A stretch of 64,000 bases of DNA. Origin: Gammaproteobacteria bacterium. GTDB taxonomy: Bacteria > Pseudomonadota > Gammaproteobacteria > 21-64-14. Made by a program: the position numbers and the translations under genes. The stretch lies in assembly GCA_027013145.1 (NCBI GenBank), contig JALUXX010000065.1:1-64000 (forward strand). Reading direction: 5' to 3'. This document shows positions 34,569 to 43,793 of this stretch, piece by piece; the first letter of the stretch is position 1; every line of letters starts with the position of its first letter. A model generated the notes under the pieces. The model saw nothing but the letters and a program-made list of their open reading frames with translations. It ran no database searches and was not told the DNA's origin.

Positions 34569-36098
34569 ATGGATCCGATCAGCTTGAGCGTGTTCGCGCG
34601 CCGCATCGCGGCGGTCTGCGCCGAGATGGGTGCGACGCTGCAGCGCGCCGCCTTCTCCACCAATATCCGCGACCGACTGGATTTCTCCTGCGCCGTGTTC
34701 GACGCCGGCGGAGAACTCTGCGCCCAGGCCGCCCACATCCCGGTGCACCTCGGCAGCATGGCCTATGCCATGCGCGGGATCGTGGGCCGCGTCGACTGGG
34801 TGCCGGGGGATGTCCTGATCCTCAACGATCCCTTTCTCGGCGGCACACACCTACCGGACGTGACCGTGGTGTCGCCGTGGTTCGTGGGGGGCACGCGGGT
34901 CGGGTTCGTGGCCAACCGCGCCCATCACGCGGACATCGGCGCCGCCGCCCCCGGCTCCATGCCGATCGCCCGACGCCTCGAGGAGGAGGGGCTGGTCATC
35001 CCGCCGACCCGCCTGGTGCGCGGCGGGCGGCCGGTTCCCGGTGCGCTGGAGGCGATCGTGGGGGCGATGGGCGATGCGCAGCGCGCGCGCGGCGACTTCG
35101 CGGCGCAGATCGCGGCCAACCGTCGCGGGCTCGAGCGCCTCGCGGCGCTGTCCGCGGCGGCGGGGGAGGTGACGGCCGCGCTCGCCGCGGTCAACGAGTA
35201 CGGCGAGCGGATCGCGCGCGCGGCCCTGGGGCGGTTGCCGCGCGGTAGTTTCCGCTTTACGGACCGGCTCGACGATGACGGTCTCGGCACACGCGACCTG
35301 CCCATCGCCGCCGCCGTGACCGTTGCCGACGGGGAGGTCCACGTCGACTTCGCGGGCAGCGCGGCGCAGGCGGCGGGCAACGTCAACTGCCCGCTGTCGG
35401 TCGCGGCCGCCGCCGTCTACTACGTCTTCCGTTGCCTCATGCCCGCCGGGGCCCCGGACTGTGCGGGCCTGTTCCGCCCGATCACCGTCGCGGCGCCCGC
35501 CGGCTCGCTGGTCAACGCGCGCCGCCCGGCGGCGGTGGCCGCCGGCAACGTCGAGACCTCGATGCGCATCGTCGACGCCGTGCTCGGGGCGCTCGCCCCG
35601 GCGCTGCCCGACGCGATCCCCGCCGCGAGCCAGGGGACCATGAACAACCTCGCCATGGGCGCGCGCGGGGCGCGGCGCTGGGACTACTACGAGACCCTCG
35701 GTGGGGGCATGGGGGCCGGCCCCCGCGGCGGCGGCCTGAGCGCGGTGCAGACCCACATGACGAACACCCGCAACACCCCGATCGAGGTCCTCGAAATGAC
35801 CTGCCCGGTGCGCGTGCGCCGCTATCAGGTGCGGCGCGGCTCCGGCGGGGCCGGGCGCCGGCGCGGCGGCGACGGTCTGGTGCGTGAATACGAGTTCCTG
35901 GAACCGGCGACGGTGACGCTGCTCACCGAGCGGCGCCGGCACGCGCCCTGGGGGCTCGCGGGGGGCGCGCCGGGCGCGCGCGGGCGCAATCTCCTCAACG
36001 GCCGGGAACTTCCGGGGAAGGTGTGCGTCGAGGCGGCGCCGGGTGACCGGCTGACCCTGGAGACGCCCGGTGGCGGCGGGTGGGGGCGCGGGAGCTGA
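34569..36098 (+). CDS. Hydantoinase B/oxoprolinase-type subunit (HyuB-like)
   Basis: A 509-residue protein of the HyuB family (PF02538). Characteristic stretches are [99 protein letters not shown] and [35 protein letters not shown]. Such proteins normally work with an ATP-binding HyuA partner to open hydantoin or oxoproline rings. No hyuA is adjacent, so the partner is elsewhere or the protein has another job. Start ATG 34569 has GGGAG about seven bases before it. Confidence 0.85.
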   Translation: MDPISLSVFARRIAAVCAEMGATLQRAAFSTNIRDRLDFSCAVFDAGGELCAQAAHIPVHLGSMAYAMRGIVGRVDWVPGDVLILNDPFLGGTHLPDVTVVSPWFVGGTRVGFVANRAHHADIGAAAPGSMPIARRLEEEGLVIPPTRLVRGGRPVPGALEAIVGAMGDAQRARGDFAAQIAANRRGLERLAALSAAAGEVTAALAAVNEYGERIARAALGRLPRGSFRFTDRLDDDGLGTRDLPIAAAVTVADGEVHVDFAGSAAQAAGNVNCPLSVAAAAVYYVFRCLMPAGAPDCAGLFRPITVAAPAGSLVNARRPAAVAAGNVETSMRIVDAVLGALAPALPDAIPAASQGTMNNLAMGARGARRWDYYETLGGGMGAGPRGGGLSAVQTHMTNTRNTPIEVLEMTCPVRVRRYQVRRGSGGAGRRRGGDGLVREYEFLEPATVTLLTERRRHAPWGLAGGAPGARGRNLLNGRELPGKVCVEAAPGDRLTLETPGGGGWGRGS

Positions 36099-36187
36099 AC
36101 GCCGCGGCGCGTTGGCCGGCGGCCGGCGGCGATTGTGGTAGGCTTGCGGGCGCGCGCAGGTGCGGGCGTGCTGGAACAGAGGGGCGG

Positions 36188-36568
36188 ATGAACGGTCGTC
36201 GGGCGGATCGGGTCGCGTGGAGACTCCGGCTCGTCGGGCTCGCGGCGCTCGCCGCGGTGCCGCTGTCGGGCTGCGTGGCGCTGCTGGTCGGCGGTGCGGC
36301 CGGCGGCGGCTACTACGTGGGCAAGGACCAGCGCAGCGCCGGCCGCGTCGCCGACGACGCCGGGATCACCACCCGCATCAACGCGCGCTACGCGCGCGAT
36401 CCCGCGGTGCCGGCGCGCGCGATCGACGTCGACACCTACGCGGGCGTCGTGACCCTGCGCGGTACGGTCCCCAGCCGTGCGGTGCGCGCGCGTGCGATCG
36501 CGATCGCCCGCAGCACGCGCGGTGTACGCCGGGTGGTCTCGAAGCTCGAGGTCGCGCCGCCGCGCTGA
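36188..36568 (+). CDS. BON-domain lipoprotein
   Basis: A 126-residue lipoprotein. The signal has a lipobox LSGC at residues 26-29, then a glycine-rich patch VGGAAGGGYYVGKDQRS and one BON domain (about 50-122: DDAGITTRINARYARDPAVPARAIDVDTYAGVVTLRGTV). BON-domain lipoproteins such as DolP/OsmY relatives bind membranes and help envelope integrity. The usual second BON domain is absent. It lies 25 bases before the next gene on the same strand. Confidence 0.85.
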   Translation: MNGRRADRVAWRLRLVGLAALAAVPLSGCVALLVGGAAGGGYYVGKDQRSAGRVADDAGITTRINARYARDPAVPARAIDVDTYAGVVTLRGTVPSRAVRARAIAIARSTRGVRRVVSKLEVAPPR

Positions 36569-36593
36569 GGCGGGGCGGCGCGATCTTTCCCGG

Positions 36594-38372
36594 ATGTGCG
36601 GCATCTGCGGTGAACTGCGGTTCGACGGGGCGGCGCCCGACCCGGAGCGGATCGCGCGCATGTCCGCCGCGCTCGCGCGCCGCGGGCCCGACCACGCCGG
36701 CGCCTGGGCGGACGGGCCGGTGGCCTTCGGACACCGGCGCCTGGCGATCATCGATCTCTCGCCGCGGGCCGACCAGCCGATGGTCGACGCGGCGACCGGA
36801 CTGACGCTGGTCTTCAACGGCACGATCTACAACTACCGCGAACTGCGTGCGGAGCTGGCCGCGCGCGGCCACCGGTTCGTGTCGGACGGCGACAGCGAGG
36901 TCATCCTCAAGGCCTACGCCGAGTGGGGCGCGGACTGCGTGTCGCGCTTCAACGGGATGTTCGCCTTCGCCATCTGGGACCGGTCGGCGCAGCGCCTGTT
37001 CCTCGCGCGCGACCGCCTCGGGATCAAGCCGCTCTACTACAGTTGCACCCGCGGGTCGTTGCGCTTCGCTTCCAGCACGCAGGCGCTGCTCGCCGCGGGC
37101 GGCGTCGATACGACGATCGATGCGGTGGCCCTGCACCACCACCTCACCCTGCACGCCGTCGTGCCTGCGCCGCGCACCGTGCTCGCCGGGGTGCGCAAGC
37201 TCGCCCCGGCGACGACACTCGCGGTGGGGGCGGACGGCCGCCGCGAGGTGCGCCGCTACTGGACGCTCCGCGCGCAGCGCCCCGACGCACCGCGCGCGGA
37301 GGGGGAGTGGATCGAGGAGATCGGTGCGGCGCTCGCACGCGCGGTGCGCCGGCGCCGGCTCGCCGCCGACGTCCCCGTCGGCGTGCTGCTCTCGGGGGGG
37401 CTCGACTCGAGCCTGCTGGTTGCGCTGCTGGCCGAACAGGGCGGCGGGCCGCTGCACACCTTCTCGGTCGGCTTCGAGGACGTGGGCGGGGAGCGCGGCA
37501 GCGAGTTCGAGTACTCCGACGCGGTGGCGGAGCGCTACGCGACCGCGCACCATCGTTTCCAGGTGCCCAACGATGCGCTGCTCGCGCGCCTGCCGGAGGC
37601 CGTCGATCAGATGGCCGAACCGATGGTGGCTCAGGACGCCGTGGCCTTCTACCTGCTCGCCGAACGTGTCTCCCGCGAGGTCAAGGTGGTGCAGAGCGGG
37701 CAGGGCGCCGACGAGGTCTTCGCGGGCTATTTCTGGTACCCGGAGATGGAGGCCGCCGCGGGGAGCGACCTGGAGCGCTTTCGCAGCCACTACTTCGACC
37801 GTGACCATGCGGAGTTCCTGGAGACGGTCGCGCCCGCATACGGCGGGCCGGACTACACCTCCGCGCGCATCGGTGCGCTGCTCGCGCGTCCCGGGGCCGA
37901 TACCTTCCTCGATCGCGTGCTGCGCCTCGACGTCACCACGCTGATCGTCGACGACCCGGTCAAGCGCGTGGACAACATGACCATGGCGTGGGGCCTGGAG
38001 GCGCGCGTCCCGTTCCTGGATCACGAGCTGGTGGAGCTGGCCGCGGCGCTGCCGCCCGAGTTCAAGCTGCGCGCCGGCGGCAAGTACCCGTTGCGGGTGC
38101 TGGCCCGCGGCCGCGTCCCGGACGCGGTCATCGACCGGCCCAAGGGCTATTTCCCGGTCCCCGCGCTCAAGTTTGTGCGCGGCGATTTCCTCGAATTCAT
38201 GACCGGGGTGCTGGATTCCGAGGCGTGCCGGCGGCGCGGCCTGTTCCGCCGCGAGTACGTCGACCGGCTGCTCGCCGACCCCGAGCGCCACCTCACGCGC
38301 ATCCGCGGCAGCAAGCTCTGGCATCTGGCGCTGCTCGAATTGTGGCTGCAGCGCAACGTGGACCGCTGCTGA
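36594..38372 (+). CDS. N-acetylglutaminylglutamine-type amidotransferase (AsnB family)
   Basis: Asparagine-synthase-like enzyme of 592 residues. The N-terminal glutaminase begins MCGICGEL with the catalytic Cys2, and has RRGPDHAGAW, FGHRRLAIIDLS and FNGTIYNYREL. The synthase half has the ATP loop VLLSGGLDSSLLVALL and later WGLEARVPFLDHELVE. The sequence pattern, including HHHLTLHAVVPAPRTVLAGVRKL, matches the TIGR03104 group that makes the osmolyte N-acetylglutaminylglutamine amide, together with an acetyltransferase-ligase. That partner gene (ngg) is not adjacent, which is unusual. No good ribosome-binding site precedes ATG 36594, so coupling with the upstream gene is possible. Confidence 0.82.
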   Translation: MCGICGELRFDGAAPDPERIARMSAALARRGPDHAGAWADGPVAFGHRRLAIIDLSPRADQPMVDAATGLTLVFNGTIYNYRELRAELAARGHRFVSDGDSEVILKAYAEWGADCVSRFNGMFAFAIWDRSAQRLFLARDRLGIKPLYYSCTRGSLRFASSTQALLAAGGVDTTIDAVALHHHLTLHAVVPAPRTVLAGVRKLAPATTLAVGADGRREVRRYWTLRAQRPDAPRAEGEWIEEIGAALARAVRRRRLAADVPVGVLLSGGLDSSLLVALLAEQGGGPLHTFSVGFEDVGGERGSEFEYSDAVAERYATAHHRFQVPNDALLARLPEAVDQMAEPMVAQDAVAFYLLAERVSREVKVVQSGQGADEVFAGYFWYPEMEAAAGSDLERFRSHYFDRDHAEFLETVAPAYGGPDYTSARIGALLARPGADTFLDRVLRLDVTTLIVDDPVKRVDNMTMAWGLEARVPFLDHELVELAAALPPEFKLRAGGKYPLRVLARGRVPDAVIDRPKGYFPVPALKFVRGDFLEFMTGVLDSEACRRRGLFRREYVDRLLADPERHLTRIRGSKLWHLALLELWLQRNVDRC

Positions 38373-38535
38373 ACCGCCGCCTGCGCTGCACTGATCCCCG
38401 GGGGCGGCGGGCCGGCCTATTCCCCCGGTCGGGGTGACTTTTATCGGGGCGGGCGCCCCGGTACACTGACGCCCAGATCAAGGGGCCGCATCCCCGCGCG
38501 CCCGCATTCGCCAAATGCAACCAGCAGGTGACCCG

Positions 38536-38877
38536 ATGTCCGATCCGTTGCAGCGCATCAAGGAACAGGTGGAGGGGAATCCGGTAATCCTCTATATGAA
38601 AGGCACGCCGGATTTCCCGCAGTGCGGTTTCTCCAGCCGGGCGGCGCAGGCGCTCAAGGCCTGCGGCGTCGATTTCGCCTACGTCAACGTCCTCGCCGAC
38701 CCGGAGATCTTCGAGAATCTGCCGAAGTTCGCGAACTGGCCGACCTTCCCCCAGCTCTACGTCAACGGCGAGCTGGTCGGCGGCTGCGACATTACGCTGG
38801 AGCTGTATCAGAAAGGCGAGCTGCAGCCCATGGTGCAGCAGGCCGCACAGGGCGCCGCCAAGCCCGCGGAGTCCTGA
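38536..38877 (+). CDS. grxD: Monothiol glutaredoxin (Grx4/GrxD)
   Basis: CGFS-type glutaredoxin of 113 residues that holds a [2Fe-2S] cluster with glutathione and BolA partners, delivering clusters and sensing iron. Active site PQCGFSSRA, then ANWPTFPQLYVNGELVGGCDI, both typical. AGGTG lies six bases before ATG 38536; seven more residues would be added by an upstream ATG at 38515. It stands alone, with a possible promoter (TTTATC, 16 bases, TACACT) about 60 bases upstream. Confidence 0.95.
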   Translation: MSDPLQRIKEQVEGNPVILYMKGTPDFPQCGFSSRAAQALKACGVDFAYVNVLADPEIFENLPKFANWPTFPQLYVNGELVGGCDITLELYQKGELQPMVQQAAQGAAKPAES

Positions 38878-38893
38878 GCGCCCGCACGGGGGC

Positions 38894-39454
38894 TCAGTGA
38901 CCGCCGCGCTCGAGGCGCTGGAGTTCCTCGAGGATTGCCGTCACCAGCTTCTCCCCCTGCGGGGTCATCCCGCGGGTGAGGCGCTCGGGTTCCCATTCCC
39001 CGCGCGCCAACGGGTTCATGATGCCCGCCAGCCGCGCCATGTCCCCGCCCATCTTGAGCATCTGCTGCGCCATGTCCGCGAGCAGTTGCAGCGACTGGAG
39101 ATCGCCGCGGCGCACGGCGTGGACCAGCGTCGCGATGCCGGGCGCGGCCATGCCGGGATCGGGCTTCGCGTTCGGGTCCGGCAGGGTCGTCGGATCCTGC
39201 AGGCCGCGCAGGATCGCCTCGGTGATGATGCGGTCCTCCTCGTCGAGCCCCTGCAGCAGCGAGGGCTCGCGCGCGCCGCCGAGCACGGCGCGGATCGCGG
39301 CCACCAGGCGCGTCCAGCCGTTGCGCTCCGAGACCTCGAGGATGCGCTCGAGGTCGGGGACCCGGTCGCGGTTCTGGCACGCCATTACCACGCGGTGGAT
39401 GAGTCCGGCATGGGCCTGGAGGATCTGCTGCTCCTTGGCCGGTAGTCCTGACAT
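38894..39454 (-). CDS. Conserved protein of unknown function beside a PleD-like cyclase
   Basis: I do not recognise this 186-residue protein. It has no signal or membrane segment. The N-terminal half is helical (EQQILQAHAGLIHRVVMACQN, LERILEVSERNGWTRLVAAIRAVLGG); a proline-rich linker (TTLPDPNAKPDPG) separates it from a second helical half with LADMAQQMLKMGGDMARLAGIMN. GGAGG precedes ATG 39454. It is 96 bases after the PleD-like gene on the same strand and may work with it. Codon use is like its neighbours, so it is likely a real gene. Confidence 0.7.
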   Translation of the reverse strand: MSGLPAKEQQILQAHAGLIHRVVMACQNRDRVPDLERILEVSERNGWTRLVAAIRAVLGGAREPSLLQGLDEEDRIITEAILRGLQDPTTLPDPNAKPDPGMAAPGIATLVHAVRRGDLQSLQLLADMAQQMLKMGGDMARLAGIMNPLARGEWEPERLTRGMTPQGEKLVTAILEELQRLERGGH

Positions 39455-39550
39455 CGCCGCCTCCTTTTCTGTAACGCCGCAGCCGCCCCTCCCCAGTGTA
39501 GCCGCTTTCCCCGGCGCCGTCGGGGCGCCGCAGGGGGCGTTCGTGCCGGC

Positions 39551-40498
39551 TCAGTACACGACGCGGTCGCGCCCGGCCGCCTTGGCGGCGTAGAGCTTTT
39601 CGTCGGCGCACTTGAGCAGGCCGTCGGGGTCCGGGGGCGCGCCGCGCGTGTAGCAGCAGACGCCCATGGAAACGGTGATCTCGACCGGGCCGGCGGCGGT
39701 GGTGACGGCGCGCTCGCGCACGGTCTGCAGGATGCGGTCGAAGATGGCGGTGTTCAGCCGCAGCTCCGGATAGTGCATCACGACGGCGAACTCCTCTCCG
39801 CCCATCCGCACCACGACGTCGGTGGGGCGCACGGTGCGCCGCAGCCGGGTGGCGAGCGATTTCAGGACCTCGTCGCCGGCGTCGTGCCCGTAGCGGTCGT
39901 TGACCGCCTTGAAGTGGTCGATGTCGATCATCGCGCAACAGGTGGAGCCGCCGCGCGCGGCCGTCTCCAGCAGCAGCGCGTTGAGGCGCCCTTCGAGATA
40001 GCGCCGGTTGCCGAGGCCGGTGAGGGGGTCGGTCGTGGCCAGCTCCTGGAGCCGGCGGTTGAAATGGGTGAGCGCGGCGGTGGTTTCGAGCAGGGTGTTC
40101 TGGAGCGTGGCGATGCGCCCGGCGGCGTGGACCCGGGCGGCGAGTTCGCGCTCGTTGAGCGGCTTGGTGAGGTAGTCGTCGACGCCGCGCTCGAAGGCCT
40201 CGACCAGCGCCTCGACGCCCTCCTTCGCCGTGAACAGGATCACCGCAGTATAGCGATTGGTCTCCTCGTCGAGCTGGCGGATACGCTCGGTCAGCGTCAG
40301 CCCGTCCATGGCGGGCATGATCCAGTCGGCGAGCACGACGTCGGCGCGCCGCTCGGCGAGCATCTCCAGGGCCTGGTTGGCGTCGCTCGCCAGGCGCACG
40401 TCGGCGTAGCCGGCGCGGTTGAGCGCGGCGCGGATGGTCGCGCAGCTCACCTCCATGTCGTCGACCACGATCGTGGCGAGGTCCCGGTCCTGCGGCAT
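39551..40498 (-). CDS. PleD-like response regulator with GGDEF domain
   Basis: A 315-residue protein with an N-terminal receiver domain (about 8-125: TIVVDDMEVS, phosphoacceptor aspartate in LADWIMPAMDG, lysine in DYLTKPLNERELAARV), a linking helix, and a C-terminal diguanylate cyclase domain (about 160-312) with DPLTGLGNRRYLEGRL, AMIDIDHFKAVNDRYGHDAGDEVL and active-site GGEEF in RMGGEEFAVV. It should make cyclic-di-GMP when phosphorylated. No cognate kinase is adjacent; the gene downstream is of unknown function. Confidence 0.93.
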   Translation of the reverse strand: MPQDRDLATIVVDDMEVSCATIRAALNRAGYADVRLASDANQALEMLAERRADVVLADWIMPAMDGLTLTERIRQLDEETNRYTAVILFTAKEGVEALVEAFERGVDDYLTKPLNERELAARVHAAGRIATLQNTLLETTAALTHFNRRLQELATTDPLTGLGNRRYLEGRLNALLLETAARGGSTCCAMIDIDHFKAVNDRYGHDAGDEVLKSLATRLRRTVRPTDVVVRMGGEEFAVVMHYPELRLNTAIFDRILQTVRERAVTTAAGPVEITVSMGVCCYTRGAPPDPDGLLKCADEKLYAAKAAGRDRVVY

Positions 40499-40640
40499 GG
40501 GGCGCGTTCCCCCGGATGCGGGTGGTGGTATTCGCGGATTGGAGTTATCGGCCGGCGCGCCCGCGCGCCGGGTCGGGCGTCTACCTTACTCCCGTTGCCG
40601 GTGAAGGGGAACTGGCACGGCCCTGGGGCGCAGGCGCCCC

Positions 40641-41297
40641 TCAGGGGCGGGCCGCGGCGGCCCCGGCCGGCGGTGCGCCCGCATCGAGTTCCGCCCAGCG
40701 GTTGACCACGGCGCAGAACAGATCCGCGGTCTTCTCGGCGTCGTAGATCGCCGAGTGCGCCTCGTCCGGATTCCAGTCCAGTCCCGCCGCCTGGACCGCG
40801 CGGGCGAGGACCGTCTGGCCGTAGGCGAGCCCGCCGAGACTGACGGTGTCGAAGGCGCTGAAGGGGTGGAAGGGGTTGCGTTTGATCGCGCAGCGCGCCA
40901 CCGCGGCGTTGAGGAAACCGAGGTCGAAGGCGGCGTTGTGGCCCACCAGGATCGCGCGGCTGCAGCCCTGCTCGCGCACGGCCTCGCGCACGGGACGGAA
41001 GATGCGCTGGAGTGCCTCGCGCTCCGGGAGGGCGCCGCGGAACGGGTGGTGCGGGTCGATCCCGTTGACCGCGAGCGAGGCGGGATCGAGATGGGACCCG
41101 GGGAACGGGAGGACGTGGCAGGCGTGGGTGGCGTCGCGCCGCAGGCGCCCGTGCGCGTCCATGCGCACGAGCACCGCGGCGATTTCCAGGAGGGCGTCGT
41201 GGCGCGCGTCGAATCCGCCGGTCTCGACATCGACCACGACCGGGAGGAAACCCCGGAAGCGCCGGGCCATCGGGGATTTGGCGGGGGCCTCGCTCAT
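40641..41297 (-). CDS. rnt: Ribonuclease T (DEDDh 3'-5' exonuclease)
   Basis: Exonuclease of 218 residues that trims the 3' ends of tRNA and other stable RNAs. The DEDDh motifs are [11 protein letters not shown] (ExoI), [14 protein letters not shown] (ExoII), and [14 protein letters not shown] (ExoIII). The stretch [27 protein letters not shown] is typical of RNase T. ATG 41297 is chosen; an ATG five codons earlier (41312) is equally possible because neither has a clear ribosome-binding site. Confidence 0.93.
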   Translation of the reverse strand: MSEAPAKSPMARRFRGFLPVVVDVETGGFDARHDALLEIAAVLVRMDAHGRLRRDATHACHVLPFPGSHLDPASLAVNGIDPHHPFRGALPEREALQRIFRPVREAVREQGCSRAILVGHNAAFDLGFLNAAVARCAIKRNPFHPFSAFDTVSLGGLAYGQTVLARAVQAAGLDWNPDEAHSAIYDAEKTADLFCAVVNRWAELDAGAPPAGAAAARP

Positions 41298-41450
41298 GGC
41301 CCGGGAGAGCATAGCTAAAGCCCGCGTCGAATGCGACGCTAACCCGAATTGCGGCGGGCGTGCGCGCCCGGAGCGGGACCTCGGTCCGGCGCCGCGGCCG
41401 GCAAGACGAACGAGCCACAAGGAACCGCCTCCGGGCATGGGCCACCCGCT

Positions 41451-42440
41451 GTGAATCTCCCGGTGCAATCGGTGCGGAAACGACGCGTGGGCGCCGCGGC
41501 GTTCCTGGCGCTGTCGGCGGCGGGCATAGGCGCGGTCTGTGCGGCCCCCGCGCCCCTGCTCTGGCGCGTGACCGGCTGCACCCCGGGGCCGAGCTATCTC
41601 TTCGGGATCCTGCATTCGGCCGACCCCCGGGTCACCGCGCTGGCGCCGCCGGTGCGCCGCGCCATCGACGACTCGCGCCGGCTGGTCATGGAAGTCCTGC
41701 CGACCCCGGCCACGCTCGCCGTCCTCGGGGCGGCGGGCTTCGACGCCGCCGGCCCGGGCCTGCCCGCGCGGCTCGGTCCCGCGCTGTTCGCCGCTACCGC
41801 CCGGCGTATCGAACCCTACGGCGTGCCGAAAGATCTGCTGCGCCGGATGCGGCCGTGGGCGGTGGTGGCGACCCTGAGCCTGCCGCCGCCGCGGGCGGGG
41901 CTGTATCAGGAATTTGTCGTGTACCTGTATGCGCGCGCTCGCGGCAAGCCGGCCGCGGCTTTGCTCGATCCCGAGGCGCAGGTCGCCCGGTTCGAGCGCC
42001 TCCCGGGGGCCCGGCAGGTGGCCCTGGTGCGTGCCGTCGTCGACCGTCACGGTGCCGCCGTGCGGGCCCTGGCCGAGCAGCGCCGCGCCTACCTGGACGG
42101 AGATCTCGCCGCGCTCGCGCGCCTGCGGCGGGACTATCCGACCTTCCGCCATCATCCGGCCGCGGCGGCGGCCTTTCGCGCCCTGCTGCGCCGCACCGCC
42201 CGGCGCGAGGTGCCGCGACTGCTCGCGCAATTGCGGGCCGGCTCGCGTTTCGCGGCGATCACCGCGATCAACCTCCCCGGGCCCGACGGTGTCCTGGCGG
42301 GTCTGCGCGCCGGCGGGTGCACGCTGCGGCGCACGGGGGTGCCGGATGCCTACGCCGGGTCCGCCTCCACCGCCAGCAAGCGCCAGGCCACCGTCGCGCC
42401 CGCCCGCAACGCCACCACGCGCGCGTCGCCGAACGGGTAG
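41451..42440 (+). CDS. TraB/GumN family protein
   Basis: Exported protein of about 329 residues in the TraB/GumN (PF01963) family. The signal region ([24 protein letters not shown]) is followed by the family start [29 protein letters not shown], with the conserved GxxH motif (GILH) also found in Tiki metalloproteases, and LMEVLP-like (LVMEVLPTP). A late [19 protein letters not shown] is also typical. Start is uncertain: GTG 41451 or GTG 41472. Its last 91 bases overlap the end of pyrC on the other strand, giving a low-complexity tail that may not be functional. Confidence 0.8.
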   Translation: MNLPVQSVRKRRVGAAAFLALSAAGIGAVCAAPAPLLWRVTGCTPGPSYLFGILHSADPRVTALAPPVRRAIDDSRRLVMEVLPTPATLAVLGAAGFDAAGPGLPARLGPALFAATARRIEPYGVPKDLLRRMRPWAVVATLSLPPPRAGLYQEFVVYLYARARGKPAAALLDPEAQVARFERLPGARQVALVRAVVDRHGAAVRALAEQRRAYLDGDLAALARLRRDYPTFRHHPAAAAAFRALLRRTARREVPRLLAQLRAGSRFAAITAINLPGPDGVLAGLRAGGCTLRRTGVPDAYAGSASTASKRQATVAPARNATTRASPNG

Positions 42441-43399
42441 TCCTCGGGGACGGTCCAGCCCTCGCGCGCCAGCGTGACGGTCCCGGTATTGCGCGCCAGC
42501 CCGTAGAAGTCCGCGCCGTGGAAGGCGGCGAAGGCTTCGAGGCGCTCGAGCGCGCCGACGGATTCGAAGGCCTCCGCGTAGAGTTCGAGCGCCGCGTGCG
42601 CGGTGAAGATGCCGGCGCAGCCGCAGCCGGACTCCTTCGCCCCGCGCGGATGCGGTGCGCTGTCGGTGCCGAGGAAGAACCGGGGGTCGCCGGAGACGGC
42701 GGCTTCGAGGAGCGCCCGGCGGTGCGTCTCGCGTTTCAGGACCGGCAGGCAGTGGTGATGGGGCCGCAGGCCGCCGGCGAACAGGGCGTTGCGGTTGAGC
42801 AGCAGGTGGTGCGCGGTGATCGTCGCGCCCACGCGCCCCCCGGCGCCGCGCACGAATGCCACCCCCTCGCGCGTCGTCACGTGTTCGAGCACCAGCGGCA
42901 GCGCCGGGAACCGCTCGTGCAGCGGGGCCAGCACGCGTTCGATGAACGCCCGTTCGCGGTCGAAGACGTCGACCTCCGGGTCGGTCGCCTCGGCGTGCAC
43001 CTGCAGGGGCAGGCCGACCTCCTCCATCGCCGCGAGCGCCGGGAGGACACGCCCGATGTCGCGCACGCCGGCCGCCGAGTGGGTGGTGGCCCCGGCCGGA
43101 TAGAGCTTGGCCCCGACGATGCACCCGTCGGCCCGCGCCCGGCGGATCTCATCCGGCGCGGTCGTATCGGTGAGGTAGAGCGTCATCAGCGGCTCGAAGC
43201 GCATGCCTGCCGGCAGCGCCGCGAGGATGCGCTCGCGGTAGGCGCGCACCGCCGCCACGGTCGTGAGCGGCGGGTCGAGGTTGGGCATGACCACCGCGCG
43301 TGCGAACCGCCGCGCCGTGAACGGCAGCACCGCCGCCATCTGCGCACCGTCGCGCAGGTGCAGGTGCCAGTCGTCGGGTCGTGTCAGCGTGATGTCCAT
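42350..43399 (-). CDS. pyrC: Dihydroorotase (PyrC, class II)
   Basis: Zinc amidohydrolase of 349 residues making dihydroorotate in pyrimidine synthesis. The zinc motif DWHLHLRDG, the carbamylated lysine in [12 protein letters not shown], histidines in VHAEATD and LEHVTT, and the catalytic aspartate in GTDSAPHPR are all present. It is close in length to the E. coli enzyme. The start ATG 43399 immediately precedes the conserved [11 protein letters not shown]. It converges with the TraB/GumN gene, overlapping it by 91 bases. Confidence 0.96.
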   Translation of the reverse strand: MDITLTRPDDWHLHLRDGAQMAAVLPFTARRFARAVVMPNLDPPLTTVAAVRAYRERILAALPAGMRFEPLMTLYLTDTTAPDEIRRARADGCIVGAKLYPAGATTHSAAGVRDIGRVLPALAAMEEVGLPLQVHAEATDPEVDVFDRERAFIERVLAPLHERFPALPLVLEHVTTREGVAFVRGAGGRVGATITAHHLLLNRNALFAGGLRPHHHCLPVLKRETHRRALLEAAVSGDPRFFLGTDSAPHPRGAKESGCGCAGIFTAHAALELYAEAFESVGALERLEAFAAFHGADFYGLARNTGTVTLAREGWTVPEDYPFGDARVVALRAGATVAWRLLAVEADPA

Positions 43400-43793
43400 G
43401 GCGCGGCACGTGTCGGTCGGGGTGCGCGGCGACGGCCGGCCCCAGGCGCAGACTATCACGGACTCCGGCGCCGCGGTCGGCGGCGGCCCCGGCCGGGACC
43501 TTGTGACCCGTCGCCGGGCGGCAGTGGCCGCCGTCGCTGCGGGCACGGCCCCGCCCCGGGCCCGCAGCGAAATAGTGAGACCTTGATTTGTCTCGCTTTC
43601 GCGCCCCCTTCCGCAGGGCCCGGGACGGCCCTTTTCCTTGACCTGGAGGCGCAAAAACACGGATCATATCGCGCTCGTTCGATTCCGGATACGCCCGCCC
43701 GGCGCGGTTCGCGGGCGCCGCCCGCGCGGCGCCCGCGCGCCACGGTGCCCGCGAACCGCGCCGGCGGAATCCGCCCCCAGTCAAGGGAAATGC
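43400..43793. promoter_or_regulatory. pyrC/pdh divergent region with two inverted repeats
   Basis: A 394-base gap without a gene. An imperfect inverted repeat (GCGAAATAGTGAGAC at 43567-43581 with GTCTCGCTTTCGC at 43590-43602) could be an operator. TTGACC (43638-43643), 18 bases and GATCAT (43662-43667) is a weak promoter candidate. A perfect 18-base inverted repeat, CCGGCGCGGTTCGCGGGC (43699-43716) with its complement at 43747-43764, encloses 30 bases that can pair further. If transcribed it would fold just before the pdhA start at 43794. Confidence 0.5.
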
